Part shown: piece after piece, positions 17,950-27,107 of the stretch | Layout: each line of letters begins with the position of its first letter | How positions within the stretch are numbered: the stretch's first letter is position 1 | Source: Vibrio cholerae | GTDB taxonomy: Bacteria; Actinomycetota; Actinomycetes; Actinomycetales; Micrococcaceae | DNA: 39,633 nt | NCBI GenBank assembly: GCA_009728235.1 | Contig: WNZI01000032.1 | Coordinates: forward strand, 1-39,633 | Direction: 5' to 3' | Position numbers and translations under genes: made by a program | Notes under the pieces: generated by a model | Told to the model about the DNA's origin: nothing | The model's database searches: none | Seen by the model: the letters and a program-made list of their open reading frames with translations, nothing else

Positions 17950-18025
17950 GCCATCAAGCTACTGGGCGGGTCCGACCAATTGGCGGAGCCGCTCCGACAC
18001 GGCGCGCGCAGCTAGGGTTGGGCAC

Positions 18026-18469
18026 ATGCACCGACGAGCCACGCAGGGGCGGGCCCCGCAGCAGGGAGTCGTCGGACCCGCCGGGGCGCTCCCTGGTCCC
18101 GACCGCTACGCGCTCGCCGTCCTCGCCGTCGTCGAGCTGATCCCCGCGGGGCGGGTGCTCACCTACGGTGACGTCGCCGAGCTCCTCGAGGGCGGCGGTC
18201 CCCGCCAGGTCGGCAGGGTGCTCTCGCACAGCACGCGGGAGGTGCCGTGGTGGCGCGTCCTGCGTGCAGGCGGCCACCCGCCGCGCGGGCTGGGCCTGCG
18301 CGCACGCCTCCACTACGACGAGGAGGGAACGGTGCTGTCCGTGCCACCAGGGGCCGCCGCTCCGGACGACTATCGCGTCGATCTGTCCGCCTCCCGGTGG
18401 TGGCCCGCGGACTCGGACCTGCCGGTGATCGCCGCACTTCGTGAGGGCCTTCGCCCTCCGGCGCAGTAG
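18026..18469 (+). CDS. MGMT-family alkyltransferase-like protein (ATL), no active-site Cys
   Basis: 147-aa protein with the MGMT C-terminal DNA-binding fold: VLAVVELIPAGRVLTYGDVAELL (shown here in part) and RQVGRVLSH. In true O6-alkylguanine-DNA alkyltransferases the next motif is PCHRV; here it is PWWRV (P74-V78), so the alkyl-accepting Cys is replaced by Trp75. Such ATL proteins bind alkylated guanine without repairing it and recruit nucleotide excision repair. The His is also Trp. The ATG at 18026 follows TAGGGT (18013-18018) by 7 nt, suggesting a leaderless message. The counterpart in mycobacteria is Rv3204 beside adnAB. Binding without chemistry is inferred from the family. Confidence 0.88.
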   Translation: MHRRATQGRAPQQGVVGPAGALPGPDRYALAVLAVVELIPAGRVLTYGDVAELLEGGGPRQVGRVLSHSTREVPWWRVLRAGGHPPRGLGLRARLHYDEEGTVLSVPPGAAAPDDYRVDLSASRWWPADSDLPVIAALREGLRPPAQ

Positions 18470-18526
18470 CCCCGCGCCACCGTTGCGGATCCTTCGATTG
18501 TCCGTGCTGTGTGATGGTGTTGTCGT

Positions 18527-21500
18527 ATGAGCAGCGCCGTCCACGAACTCCCTCCCGCATCCTCCGACGTCGGTCACCCCACCCGTGCGACGCCTGGCGC
18601 CGCAGGGTACGACGCCGTGCTCGCACGGCTGGAGGGCGTGGCCGGTCAGGTGCTCGTGCTGGGTGCTCCGGGCAGCGGGAAGTCGTCGCTGCTGACGGAT
18701 CTCGCGGTCCGCCGCATCACCGCGGGAACGGTCGGGCCCGAAGGGCTCCTCCTCCTCGGTCCGACCCGCGCCGCCGCGACCCGGCTCCGTGACGACGTGA
18801 CCGCGAAGCTGGACCGCAGCATGAGCGCGGCTCCAGCCCGGACCTGGGCCTCCTACGCCTTCGACCTGATCCGCCGGGCGAAGGCCGAGGGACGGACCCC
18901 CACGATCCCCCGTGCGCCGCGTCTGCTGTCAGGTGCCGAGCAGGACCTCATCATCCGGGAGCTCCTCGCCGGGCACGGGAGGGAGGGAGCGCCCGAACTC
19001 GACTGGCCGCCGAGCCTGGCCCTGGCGCTTACGACCCGCGGATTCCGCCAGGAGATCCGCGACCTGTTCGACCGCGTGAGCGAGTACGGCGTACAGGCCG
19101 ACGAGCTCGCCGCCTGGGGCGCCCGGTTCGACCGCCCGGACTGGGTCGCGGCCGGAGCCCTCTACGGTGAATACCGTGACGTCCTGGACCTCAGGATGCC
19201 GGAGGCGTTCGACCCCGCAGGAATCCTCACGGCCGCGCGCGAGATCCTGGAGAACGACCGCGACTTCCTCGACAGGGAACGGCAACGGTTGCAGCTGATC
19301 CTCGTCGACGACTACCAGGAGGCCAATCCCGCGATCCATGCACTGCTCGGCCTCATCGGTGCGGGCAACGACGTCGTCGTGACGTCCTGCCCGGACACGG
19401 TGGCCCAGGGCTTCCGTGGTGCGCGCCCCGAGCTCACGGGACGTCTCTCGACGCTCTTCCGCCGCAGCGCACTGACGACCGTCACCCTGCCCGCCTCGCT
19501 GACCCTGCAGGTCCCCTGATGGATGCCTGGACCAACGTCGCGTCCCGCATCGCGACCACCGGGGTCAGTACCGCCTACCGTTCGGGCCCCGGTGGGCCGG
19601 ACGCCGGTCGAAACGCCGACGCGGGGGACAGGAATCAGGTGCCCACGGGGGGACCCGGCGGCGGTCCGGTCAGTGCGGCCGCCCGCCGTGCCGGCATCTC
19701 CGCGCATGTGCTGGACAGTCCGTTCCACGAGCAGCGGTTCATCACGCAACGGGTGCTGGAGGCGCACCTGTTCGCCGAGCGCAGTCTCGACGACATCGCG
19801 GTGATCGTCCGCAACGGCGCGCAGGTCTCGGCCGTGCAGCGGTTCCTGTCCGCACAGGGCATCGCCGTCAACGTACCGGCCGCTGAGACAGCCATCCGCG
19901 AGGAGGCTGCCGTCCGGCCCCTGCTCGATCTGTACGCCGTGGTCGTCGGACGGGCGGACCTCGACACGGAGCTGTGCATCTCCCTGCTCACGTCCAGGAT
20001 CGGAGGCGCGGGCAGCCTCGACCTCCGGCGCCTGCGTCAGGTACTCCGCCGGACCGAGCTGCAGCAGGGCGGTGGCCGCACGAGTGACGAGCTCCTCACC
20101 GCGCTGTTCGCCTCGCCCGAGGACATGGCAGCCCTCGCCGGCGAAGGGGCTCCGGTCCGCCGGCTGCACCGGATGCTCGATGCCGGCAGGGCTGCCGCCG
20201 CGGAGCCGGGGAGTGATCCCGAGTCGGTGCTGTGGGCACTCTGGTCCGCTTCCGGTCTCGCCCAGCAATGGTCGGCAGCGGCCCTGGCCGAAGGTCCCTC
20301 GTCCGCCCGGGCGGACCGGGACCTGGACGCCATGATGGCCCTGTTCCACACGGCCGAGCGATTCGTCGAACAGATGCCGGGAGCCGATCCGGAACTGTTC
20401 CTGGAGTACATCCTCAGCCAGGACATCCCCATGGACACCCTCGCGCAACGCACGAGCCGACAGGCATCGGTGTCGGTGCTGACACCGGCGAGTGCGGCCG
20501 GGCGTCACTGGCCCCTCGTGATCGTCGCGGGGGTCCAGGACGGTGTGTGGCCGAACCTGCGGCTGAGGGGCGAGCTGCTCGGCTCCGGCGAGTTGCGCGC
20601 ACTGCTCGACCACGGAGAGGCGTTCCGGACCACGCGGGACCCCGTATCGCTGCTCCAGGACATCCGTTTCGACGAGTTGAGAACCTTCTCGCTGGCGGTC
20701 TCGCGCGCCACGGAGGAGCTGGTGTGTTGCGCGGTCTCCTCGCAGGACGAGCAGCCCTCGCAGTTCCTGGATGTGCTGGACCCCCTGCCCGCGGGCGTGA
20801 CCGAGCGGCCGCGGACCGAGGTACTGCGTCCGGTGACGCTGCGTGCGCTGGTCGCGGAGCTGCGGAAGTTCGCCCAGGATCCCCAGGCGAGCTCCGGTCT
20901 GACCCGCGAGGCGGTGCGACACCTCAGCCGCATGGCGGTCCTGGACCCGCCGGTGCCCGGTGCCCACCCGGACCAGTGGTGGGGCATCCTGGGCCTCAGC
21001 AGCGAGGATCCGGTGGTGCCGGCGGACCAGCCCATCCCGGTGTCGCCCTCCAAGGTCGAAGCGGTGCTCACCTCTCCGCTGAGCTGGTTCGTATCAGCGG
21101 CAGGAGGTGAGCGCACCACCGACTTCGCGCGTTCTCTCGGCACCCTGGTGCACCAGATCGCCCAGGACCTGCCCGAGGCGACCGGGAACGAGTACGTCCG
21201 GGAGCTCGAACGACGCTGGCCCCAGCTGGGAATCAAGGACACCTGGGAGGGGCAGGCGGACTTCAGGCGCGCCGAGTCGATGGTGCGCAAGCTGGCCGCC
21301 TACGTGCTGACGATGCGGCAGGACGGGAGGACCCTCGCGGCCACGGAAGTGGACTTCTCTGCGGACCTCGACGTCCGGATCCACGCAGCCGAGCGCATCG
21401 CTCGGCTGCGTGGGCAGATCGACCGGCTCGAACTCGACCCCGACGGACGGTTCGTGGTGGTGGACCTCAAGACGGGTAAGAGCGCTCCGTCGAAGGCGGA

Positions 21501-21900
21501 GATCGCGCACCACCCGCAACTCGCGGCCTACCAGACAGCGATCGCCAGCGGTGCCCTGCTGGGCGGTGACCTGTCCCCGGACCCGACCGACGGGTCAGGA
21601 CAGGGAACCGGGCCGGCGGATTCCCTCGAGGATGGCGACCGGCAGGAAGCCCGGATCCCCGGCGGAGCTGCCCTCGTCCAACTCGGTACCACGTCGAAAG
21701 GCCTGTCGGTGCAGGAGCAGCCGCCCGTCGGGCTGGAGGAGACGTGGGCGCGCACGATGATCGAGGATGCGGCGGCACTCATGGCGGCAGCGACCTTCGA
21801 GACGATCCACGACCCCCGTCGATCGGGCTTCGGTGGCAGCGGATGCCGGCTACCCGAGATCTGCCCACTGTGCGAGGAAGGCAAGCAGGTGACGCAATGA
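18527..21900 (+). CDS. adnA: AdnA, helicase-nuclease subunit (one frameshift as given)
   Basis: One subunit of AdnAB, the actinobacterial counterpart of RecBCD/AddAB that resects double-strand breaks. N-terminal UvrD-type motor: Walker A GAPGSGKS (46-53), motif II VDDYQE (D261, D262) and a late VSRATEEL motif. The C-terminal RecB-type nuclease has VVDLKTGK (D and K near residues 980-982), a Gln/His region HHPQLAAYQ, and a Cys-containing end GCRLPEICPLC. The frame breaks in the C run 19513-19516: adding one C turns ...TLQVP-stop into TLQVPLMDAW and yields 1124 aa, close to mycobacterial AdnA (about 1050). Without it the gene splits exactly at a TGATG that mimics an operon junction. Its stop overlaps adnB by 3 bases. 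Confidence 0.92.
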
Positions 21901-24900
21901 CATCCGAAGCCCTCCCCAAGCCGTCCTACTCCGCACGGCAGCTCGCGGAACTGCTGCACACCGACCCGGACGCACCCGTGCAGTACCCGACCGAGGACCA
22001 GGCGCGCGTCATCGAAGCGCCCCTGGAACCCCTCCTCGTGATCGCAGGAGCCGGTTCCGGAAAGACGAAGACGATGGCGGACAGGGTCGTCTGGCTCGTC
22101 GCGAACGGACTGGTGCGTCCCGAACAGATCCTCGGTGTCACCTTCACCCGCAAAGCGGCGGGGGAGCTCGCATCGCGGGTCAGGCAACGGCTGGCCCTGC
22201 TGTACGCGGCGCTGGCCGAGGACAGAGCAGGGAGGACGGCCGCGCCGGACCCGGACCGGCTCGATCCGACGATCTCCACCTACCACTCCTTCGCCAACGG
22301 GATCGTGCAGGACTACGGACTCCGGATCGGCGTGGAGCGCGACTCCGTGATGCTCGGTACTGCACAGGCATGGCAACTGGCCCATTCCGTCGTCGAGGCA
22401 TACGACGGCGAGTGGGACCACCTGTCCGCGGCGAAGAGCACGCTCGTCAAGGCCGTGCTCGACATGGCGGGGGAGTGTGCCGAGCACCTCGTCACCCCCG
22501 CGACCGTGCGGGACGAGCTCCGCCGACACGTCGAGTACGTCGTCGCGCAGCCCTATACGGCCCGAGCCGGGAGGCCGGCGACGCAGAAGGTGCACCAGCT
22601 GCTCGACAAGCTGCGTACCCGCATCACCGTCACCGAGCTCGTGGAACGGTACGCGGCGGCCAAGCTCGCCCGCCGCCAGCTGGACTTCGGGGACCTCGTC
22701 TCGCTGGCGGCGCGCATCGCCCGGGACATCCCCGAAGCAGGAGAGCTGGAGCGCCGGAAGTACAGGGTGGTGCTGCTCGACGAATTCCAGGACACCTCCC
22801 ACGCCCAGATGGTCCTGTTCTCCCGGCTGTTCGCCGACGGACGCTCCGTCACGGCGGTCGGCGACCCGCACCAGTCGATCTACGGCTTCAGGGGTGCCTC
22901 CGCAGGGCAGCTCGGCACCTTCCGTACCGCGTTCCCGAGGTTCACGACCGGGGGGCGCTCCCCATCGGAGGTGGCTCACCTGTCGGTGGCCTGGCGGAAC
23001 TCGACGGCGATCCTCGAGGCGGCGAACACGGTCTCGGCCCTCCTCAACGTGCCTGCCCCGTGGCTCCGCAACACCGCCGTCCAGCAGGTACCGGGTCTGG
23101 TGGCGCGTCCGGGTGCGCCCCTGGGCGAGGTCCTGCTGGGGCGTTTCGTCACGGATGCTCCCGTCGGCACGGCAGCTTCCGGCGGAGGGGCCGTTCCGGC
23201 CGACGCCTCCGGGCTGAGCGAGGCGGAAGCTGTCACCCGGGAAGTGCTGCGTCAGCGCCGGCGCAGTTTCGAGCGGGACACCGACGGACTCCCGCTCCGG
23301 CCTACGATGGCCGTCCTCTGCCGCGGACGGAAGCAGTTCGACCCCATCAGGCGCGAGCTCGAACGAGCGGGCATTCCCGTGCAGGTGGTCGGTCTCGGCG
23401 GGTTGCTGCGGACTCCCGAGATCGTCGACCTGCTGGCCACCCTGCGGGTACTCGGCGATCCCGACCGCTCGGACTCCATGCTGCGGCTCCTGGCCGGAGC
23501 GAGGTGGCGCCTGGGGACGGCCGACCTGATGGCGCTCGGCGATTGGTCGCGGCAGCTCGCACGGACGCGCGAGGCGACGGTCCGACGAGGCCGCGGACCG
23601 CGGGACGAGCTCGACGGCGACCAGAGCAGGGACGCCGTGGTGGCTCCCGACCTCGCCGAGGCCGGAAGCCTGGTAGAGGCCGTGGACTACCTGCCGCCGC
23701 CGGGCTGGGTGTCCTCGGCGGGCCGCTCCCTCGGTGAGGAAGCCCGCAGGCGCCTCGACGCGCTGAGGCGGGAGTTGCGGGCACTGCGGGGCTTCGTCGG
23801 CGACGACCTCGGCACGATGATCGGCGAGGTCGAACGGACCATGCTCCTGGACATCGAGGTGGCAGCGAAGCCGGGCGTGAGCATCCACGAGGCACGTCGC
23901 AACCTCGATGCCTTCACGGATGCCGTGGCCGGGTTCGTCTCCAGCGCTGAGCGGGTCGACCTGCCGACCTTCCTCGCCTGGCTCGAAGCCGCCGACCAGG
24001 AGGAGGACGGCCTGCCCGTGACCCAGCTCGAAGCGAGCCGGGACGCTGTGCAACTGCTGACCGTGCACGCTTCGAAGGGCCTCGAGTGGGACGTCGTGTT
24101 CGTCCCCGGACTCAATGAGGGCTCCTTTCCCAGCGGCAAGGACTCACGGTGGAGCAGCGGGGATGCGTCGATCCCGTGGACCCTGCGCGGGGACGCACCG
24201 GAACTGCCACAGTGGGACTGGGAGCAGCAGGACCAGAAGGAGTGGCTGGCCAGTGAGAAGGTGTTCACGGACGAGGCACGGGCCCACACGGAGCGGGAGG
24301 AACGCCGACTGGCCTATGTCGCGTTCACCCGCGCCAAGCACACTCTCGTCTGCACGTCGTCGGCCTGGGGCGGAGGACGGTCGAAACCGTCCGGGCCCTC
24401 GCCGTATCTCTCGGATCTGCTGACGCTCGCGGAGGCGGGCACCGGAGGCTTCAGCAGCCCGCACTGGATCGATCCGGAAGGGGTGGGTGACACCAACCCG
24501 GCGAATGCGAGTCCGGAGCGGGCTGTCTGGCCCTTCGATCCGCTCGGCCTCCGTCGTCCCGCGATGGAGGAGGCGGCGCGGGCCGTGCTCGACCAGGCGG
24601 CCGCACCGGCCCTCGAGATCGACGTCGACGGTGGGCGATGGGGCAGGGAGGTCCGGCTCGCACTGGCCCGTCAGGCCCGCGAACGCCGGCGGGTGCCCCT
24701 CGTCCTTCCGGCGCACATCTCCGCCTCGACGCTGGTCGAACTGCGGGAGGACGCCGCCGCCGTCATGCAGCAGCTGCGTCGGCCGATCCCTCGCCGACCG
24801 GGAACGGCAGCGCGCAAGGGAACCGCCTTCCATGCCTGGATCGAGGAGTTCTACGGGTCGGGCGGGATGCTCGACCTCGGTGAGTACCCCGGCGGTGCCG

Positions 24901-25322
24901 ACGCCCATGTCGACGAGACACTCGGCCTGCGTGAGATGGCGGAGATCTTCGAGCAGTCCGAGTGGGCGCTGCGCGAACCGGCAGCCATCGAGGTGCCCAT
25001 CGAGACGAGGATCGGCGGCACCGTGGTCCGCGGTCGCATCGACGCCGTCTTCAGGGACGCGGACGGTGGCTGGGACCTGATCGACTGGAAGACGGGTCGG
25101 CCTCCGGCGCCTGATCGTCGGGCGGCGAAGGCCGTGCAGCTGGCCGTCTACCGTCTCGCGTGGTCGCGGTTGAAGGACGTGCCGCTCGACACGGTACGGG
25201 CCGCTTTCTTCTACGTGGGCGACAACCTGGTGGTCCGCCCGCACGACCTCGCCGGTACCGCGGAGCTCGAACGGATCATCGCCGGGGCGGATCCCGACGC
25301 GTCGCTCCGACAGCTGCCCTAG
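21897..25322 (+). CDS. adnB: AdnB, lead helicase-nuclease subunit
   Basis: 1141-aa partner of AdnA, with a UvrD-like SF1A motor and a C-terminal RecB-family nuclease. Motor motifs: TEDQARVIEAP (Q motif), Walker A GAGSGKTK (51-58), FTRKAAGELASR, motif II LLDEFQD (D295, E296), GDPHQSIYGFRGA, VHASKGLEWDVVFV and AYVAFTRAKHTLV. Nuclease: FHAWIEEFYG, a conserved acidic DAVFRD, and LIDWKTG with D1063 and K1065. In mycobacteria AdnB is the main translocating motor, and its intact DEFQD here fits that. The ATG at 21897 overlaps the adnA stop (ATGA); the upstream open frame is antisense-free but in the adnA coding region. The frame is intact. A long inverted repeat follows the stop. Confidence 0.94.
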   Translation: MTSEALPKPSYSARQLAELLHTDPDAPVQYPTEDQARVIEAPLEPLLVIAGAGSGKTKTMADRVVWLVANGLVRPEQILGVTFTRKAAGELASRVRQRLALLYAALAEDRAGRTAAPDPDRLDPTISTYHSFANGIVQDYGLRIGVERDSVMLGTAQAWQLAHSVVEAYDGEWDHLSAAKSTLVKAVLDMAGECAEHLVTPATVRDELRRHVEYVVAQPYTARAGRPATQKVHQLLDKLRTRITVTELVERYAAAKLARRQLDFGDLVSLAARIARDIPEAGELERRKYRVVLLDEFQDTSHAQMVLFSRLFADGRSVTAVGDPHQSIYGFRGASAGQLGTFRTAFPRFTTGGRSPSEVAHLSVAWRNSTAILEAANTVSALLNVPAPWLRNTAVQQVPGLVARPGAPLGEVLLGRFVTDAPVGTAASGGGAVPADASGLSEAEAVTREVLRQRRRSFERDTDGLPLRPTMAVLCRGRKQFDPIRRELERAGIPVQVVGLGGLLRTPEIVDLLATLRVLGDPDRSDSMLRLLAGARWRLGTADLMALGDWSRQLARTREATVRRGRGPRDELDGDQSRDAVVAPDLAEAGSLVEAVDYLPPPGWVSSAGRSLGEEARRRLDALRRELRALRGFVGDDLGTMIGEVERTMLLDIEVAAKPGVSIHEARRNLDAFTDAVAGFVSSAERVDLPTFLAWLEAADQEEDGLPVTQLEASRDAVQLLTVHASKGLEWDVVFVPGLNEGSFPSGKDSRWSSGDASIPWTLRGDAPELPQWDWEQQDQKEWLASEKVFTDEARAHTEREERRLAYVAFTRAKHTLVCTSSAWGGGRSKPSGPSPYLSDLLTLAEAGTGGFSSPHWIDPEGVGDTNPANASPERAVWPFDPLGLRRPAMEEAARAVLDQAAAPALEIDVDGGRWGREVRLALARQARERRRVPLVLPAHISASTLVELREDAAAVMQQLRRPIPRRPGTAARKGTAFHAWIEEFYGSGGMLDLGEYPGGADAHVDETLGLREMAEIFEQSEWALREPAAIEVPIETRIGGTVVRGRIDAVFRDADGGWDLIDWKTGRPPAPDRRAAKAVQLAVYRLAWSRLKDVPLDTVRAAFFYVGDNLVVRPHDLAGTAELERIIAGADPDASLRQLP

Positions 25323-25333
25323 CAGTCGCCGTT

Positions 25334-25415
25334 CGGCACCGGTGATCCCGGACGGTGGCGGTGCCGTCATCGAGGGGAGGAGCGGTGTCCGGGTCGTCCG
25401 GGATCACCGGTGCCG
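25334..25415. terminator. Perfect 21-bp inverted repeat between convergent adnB and kinase genes
   Basis: Arms 25334-25354 and 25395-25415 are exact reverse complements, with a 40-nt loop. It lies 12 nt after the adnB stop and 24 nt beyond the stop of the convergent gene. The outer 8 nt of the left arm (CGGCACCG) can instead pair with CGGTGCCG at 25359-25366 inside the loop, so two exclusive hairpins are possible. Most likely a bidirectional terminator without U-tract. Confidence 0.65.
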
Positions 25416-25439
25416 GCGGTTCCGCGCCCGGGGGGAGGG

Positions 25440-26960
25440 TCAGCGCCCGAAGGAGACGATGGGCAGGGCGGAGGTCGCCACGTCGTCCGGCGAACCCGCG
25501 GCCGCTTCGGTCCTCAGCAGCGTGACCTTCGACGACGACCGCTGCCGTCCGGCGGTCAGACGGATGTAGGCGGGGGAAGGCCCCGAGATCGCCGCTGGGC
25601 CCTCCGCAGCATCGTGGTCGTGCCCGGCGACGCCGGACCTGTCGTTCCTGCGGACGGGGGTCGCGCCGTCCGATGGCTCCCGCTGGTCCGTGCCATTTGG
25701 AAGGTGCCGGGTCCGCTCGGCGGACCAACCGGAACCGATGGCATGACTGCCGGTGCGACGGTCCGTGTCCGGCGTGCCTCCGGCGGGACCGCCACGATGA
25801 TCGCCTTCGGTATCGACAGCGAGGTCACGGGGGACACCGCCGTCCCCCTCCTCGAACTGCTGCCCCGTAGCCGTCGGGTTCGTGTCCTGCCCGGCGTCGT
25901 CGTCGTAGGTGTCCTCCGAGGTGTGGTGACCAGGGACATCATCGGGGGAATCGTCGTCCGCGGGATCCACACCCAGCTCGTCGCCCCATTCACGGCGCTC
26001 CTCATCGGCCTGCCGCGCCCGTTCCGCGGCTTCGTGCTGCTCACGCTCGATCGTCTCGACATCCGCCGCGAGCGTGGCGAGCATGTCCTCCGCCTCCGAG
26101 ATCATCGCAGGATCCTCGAGGGCGACCCCGCGCACCAGCCACTGCGCCAGCGCGAACTCGGCCGCGAGTGCGGCACGACGGGACAGGTGGGGGTCGACGG
26201 CGGTCGCCCGGGCCGTTGCGTAGGAGGCGTAGACGGCCTCGACGAAGGAGGTGTCCTCCGCTGCGGCGAGCCAGGCGAAATCCTCCGCCGGGTCCCCGAT
26301 GCTCAGGTCGGTCCAGCCGGTCACGGCGGAGACCCTGTCGGCCGCGATGAGGAGATGGTCCTCGTGGAGGTCGCCGTGGACGACGGTCGGACCGAAACGC
26401 CACAGGGTCACGTCCTCGAGCGCTCGCTCCCAGCGGCGGAGGAGGATCGGCGGGATCCTCCCGGTGGTCGCAGCCTGGTCGAGCTCGTTCAGTTTGCGCT
26501 GGCGGTACTCGTTCGCCTCGTAGCTGGGCAGGTCGGCGCGCTGCACCATGTCCTTGGGCAGTTCGTGGATCGCGGCGATCACGCGGCCCAGTTCCTGTGC
26601 CATCGAGCGGCCTCCGGAAGCCAGCGTACCGAGGGCGCGCGTGGTTCCGGCCAGGTGGGAGTAGACGAAGGTGCTGAGCTCTCCCTGGCGGACGCTGCCG
26701 GCCATGTGGGGGATCAGGAAAGGCAGTTCCGCCTTCACGGCGGGCGTGAAGGCGCGCAGGGCCTGGAGCTCCGTCTCGAGCCGCATGCTCGCCTCGGCAT
26801 GTTTCGGGGAGCGCACCCGCCACTGCTTCCCGGCGTCGTCGACCAGCAGGGCGGAGTCGAAGTCGGCGGCATCGTCCGGAGCGCCGGCGACTCCCGTCGG
26901 AGCCAGGCCAGGTACTGCGGCGCTGGCGATGGCGGCAAGTTCCATGGGTGTCCGTTTCAC
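25440..26960 (-). CDS. APH-fold phosphotransferase with long acidic C-terminal tail
   Basis: 506-aa protein. Residues ~1-300 form an aminoglycoside/macrolide phosphotransferase-type kinase domain: catalytic loop VVHGDLHEDHLL with D197, and the metal-site WTDLSIGDPAEDFAWL with D218 and D223. From about residue 300 the sequence becomes helical and charged, then an Asp/Gly/Thr-rich low-complexity tail of nearly 200 residues. Start GTG 26960 (VKRTPMELA) is chosen because family members begin near here and TACGGT (26968-26973) lies 7 nt upstream; ATG 26945 is the alternative. It is divergent from nudC. The substrate is unknown; position beside core repair genes argues against a dedicated resistance gene, though drug phosphorylation cannot be ruled out. 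Confidence 0.82.
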   Translation of the reverse strand: MKRTPMELAAIASAAVPGLAPTGVAGAPDDAADFDSALLVDDAGKQWRVRSPKHAEASMRLETELQALRAFTPAVKAELPFLIPHMAGSVRQGELSTFVYSHLAGTTRALGTLASGGRSMAQELGRVIAAIHELPKDMVQRADLPSYEANEYRQRKLNELDQAATTGRIPPILLRRWERALEDVTLWRFGPTVVHGDLHEDHLLIAADRVSAVTGWTDLSIGDPAEDFAWLAAAEDTSFVEAVYASYATARATAVDPHLSRRAALAAEFALAQWLVRGVALEDPAMISEAEDMLATLAADVETIEREQHEAAERARQADEERREWGDELGVDPADDDSPDDVPGHHTSEDTYDDDAGQDTNPTATGQQFEEGDGGVPRDLAVDTEGDHRGGPAGGTPDTDRRTGSHAIGSGWSAERTRHLPNGTDQREPSDGATPVRRNDRSGVAGHDHDAAEGPAAISGPSPAYIRLTAGRQRSSSKVTLLRTEAAAGSPDDVATSALPIVSFGR

Positions 26961-27107
26961 AAGCTCCACCGTAGGGCGTTCCTGTTCAGCCCGCTCCGTT
27001 CCGGTGCGGCGAGTCGCCAGATGCACGGCGGGTTCACAGGCTGCACTCATCCTCCACCGGACGTCCGCTGAATGTGTTTTGGGAGAGCGAGAACGTACCG
27101 TAGAAGG
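26961..27107. promoter_or_regulatory. Divergent promoters of the kinase-fold gene and nudC
   Basis: Minus strand: TACGGT (26968-26973) 7 nt before the GTG at 26960. Plus strand: TACCGT (27096-27101) 6 nt before the nudC ATG, with a weak TGTGTT (27073-27078) 17 nt further up. Both spacings fit leaderless transcription; nudC also has AGAAGG directly before its ATG. Confidence 0.4.

Noticed and set aside
19518-21900. A separate gene starting at the ATG at 19519, coupled to a short upstream gene
   Set aside because: The two halves together match AdnA (motor, then nuclease), and one added C joins them without loss. The TGATG junction is produced by the frameshift.
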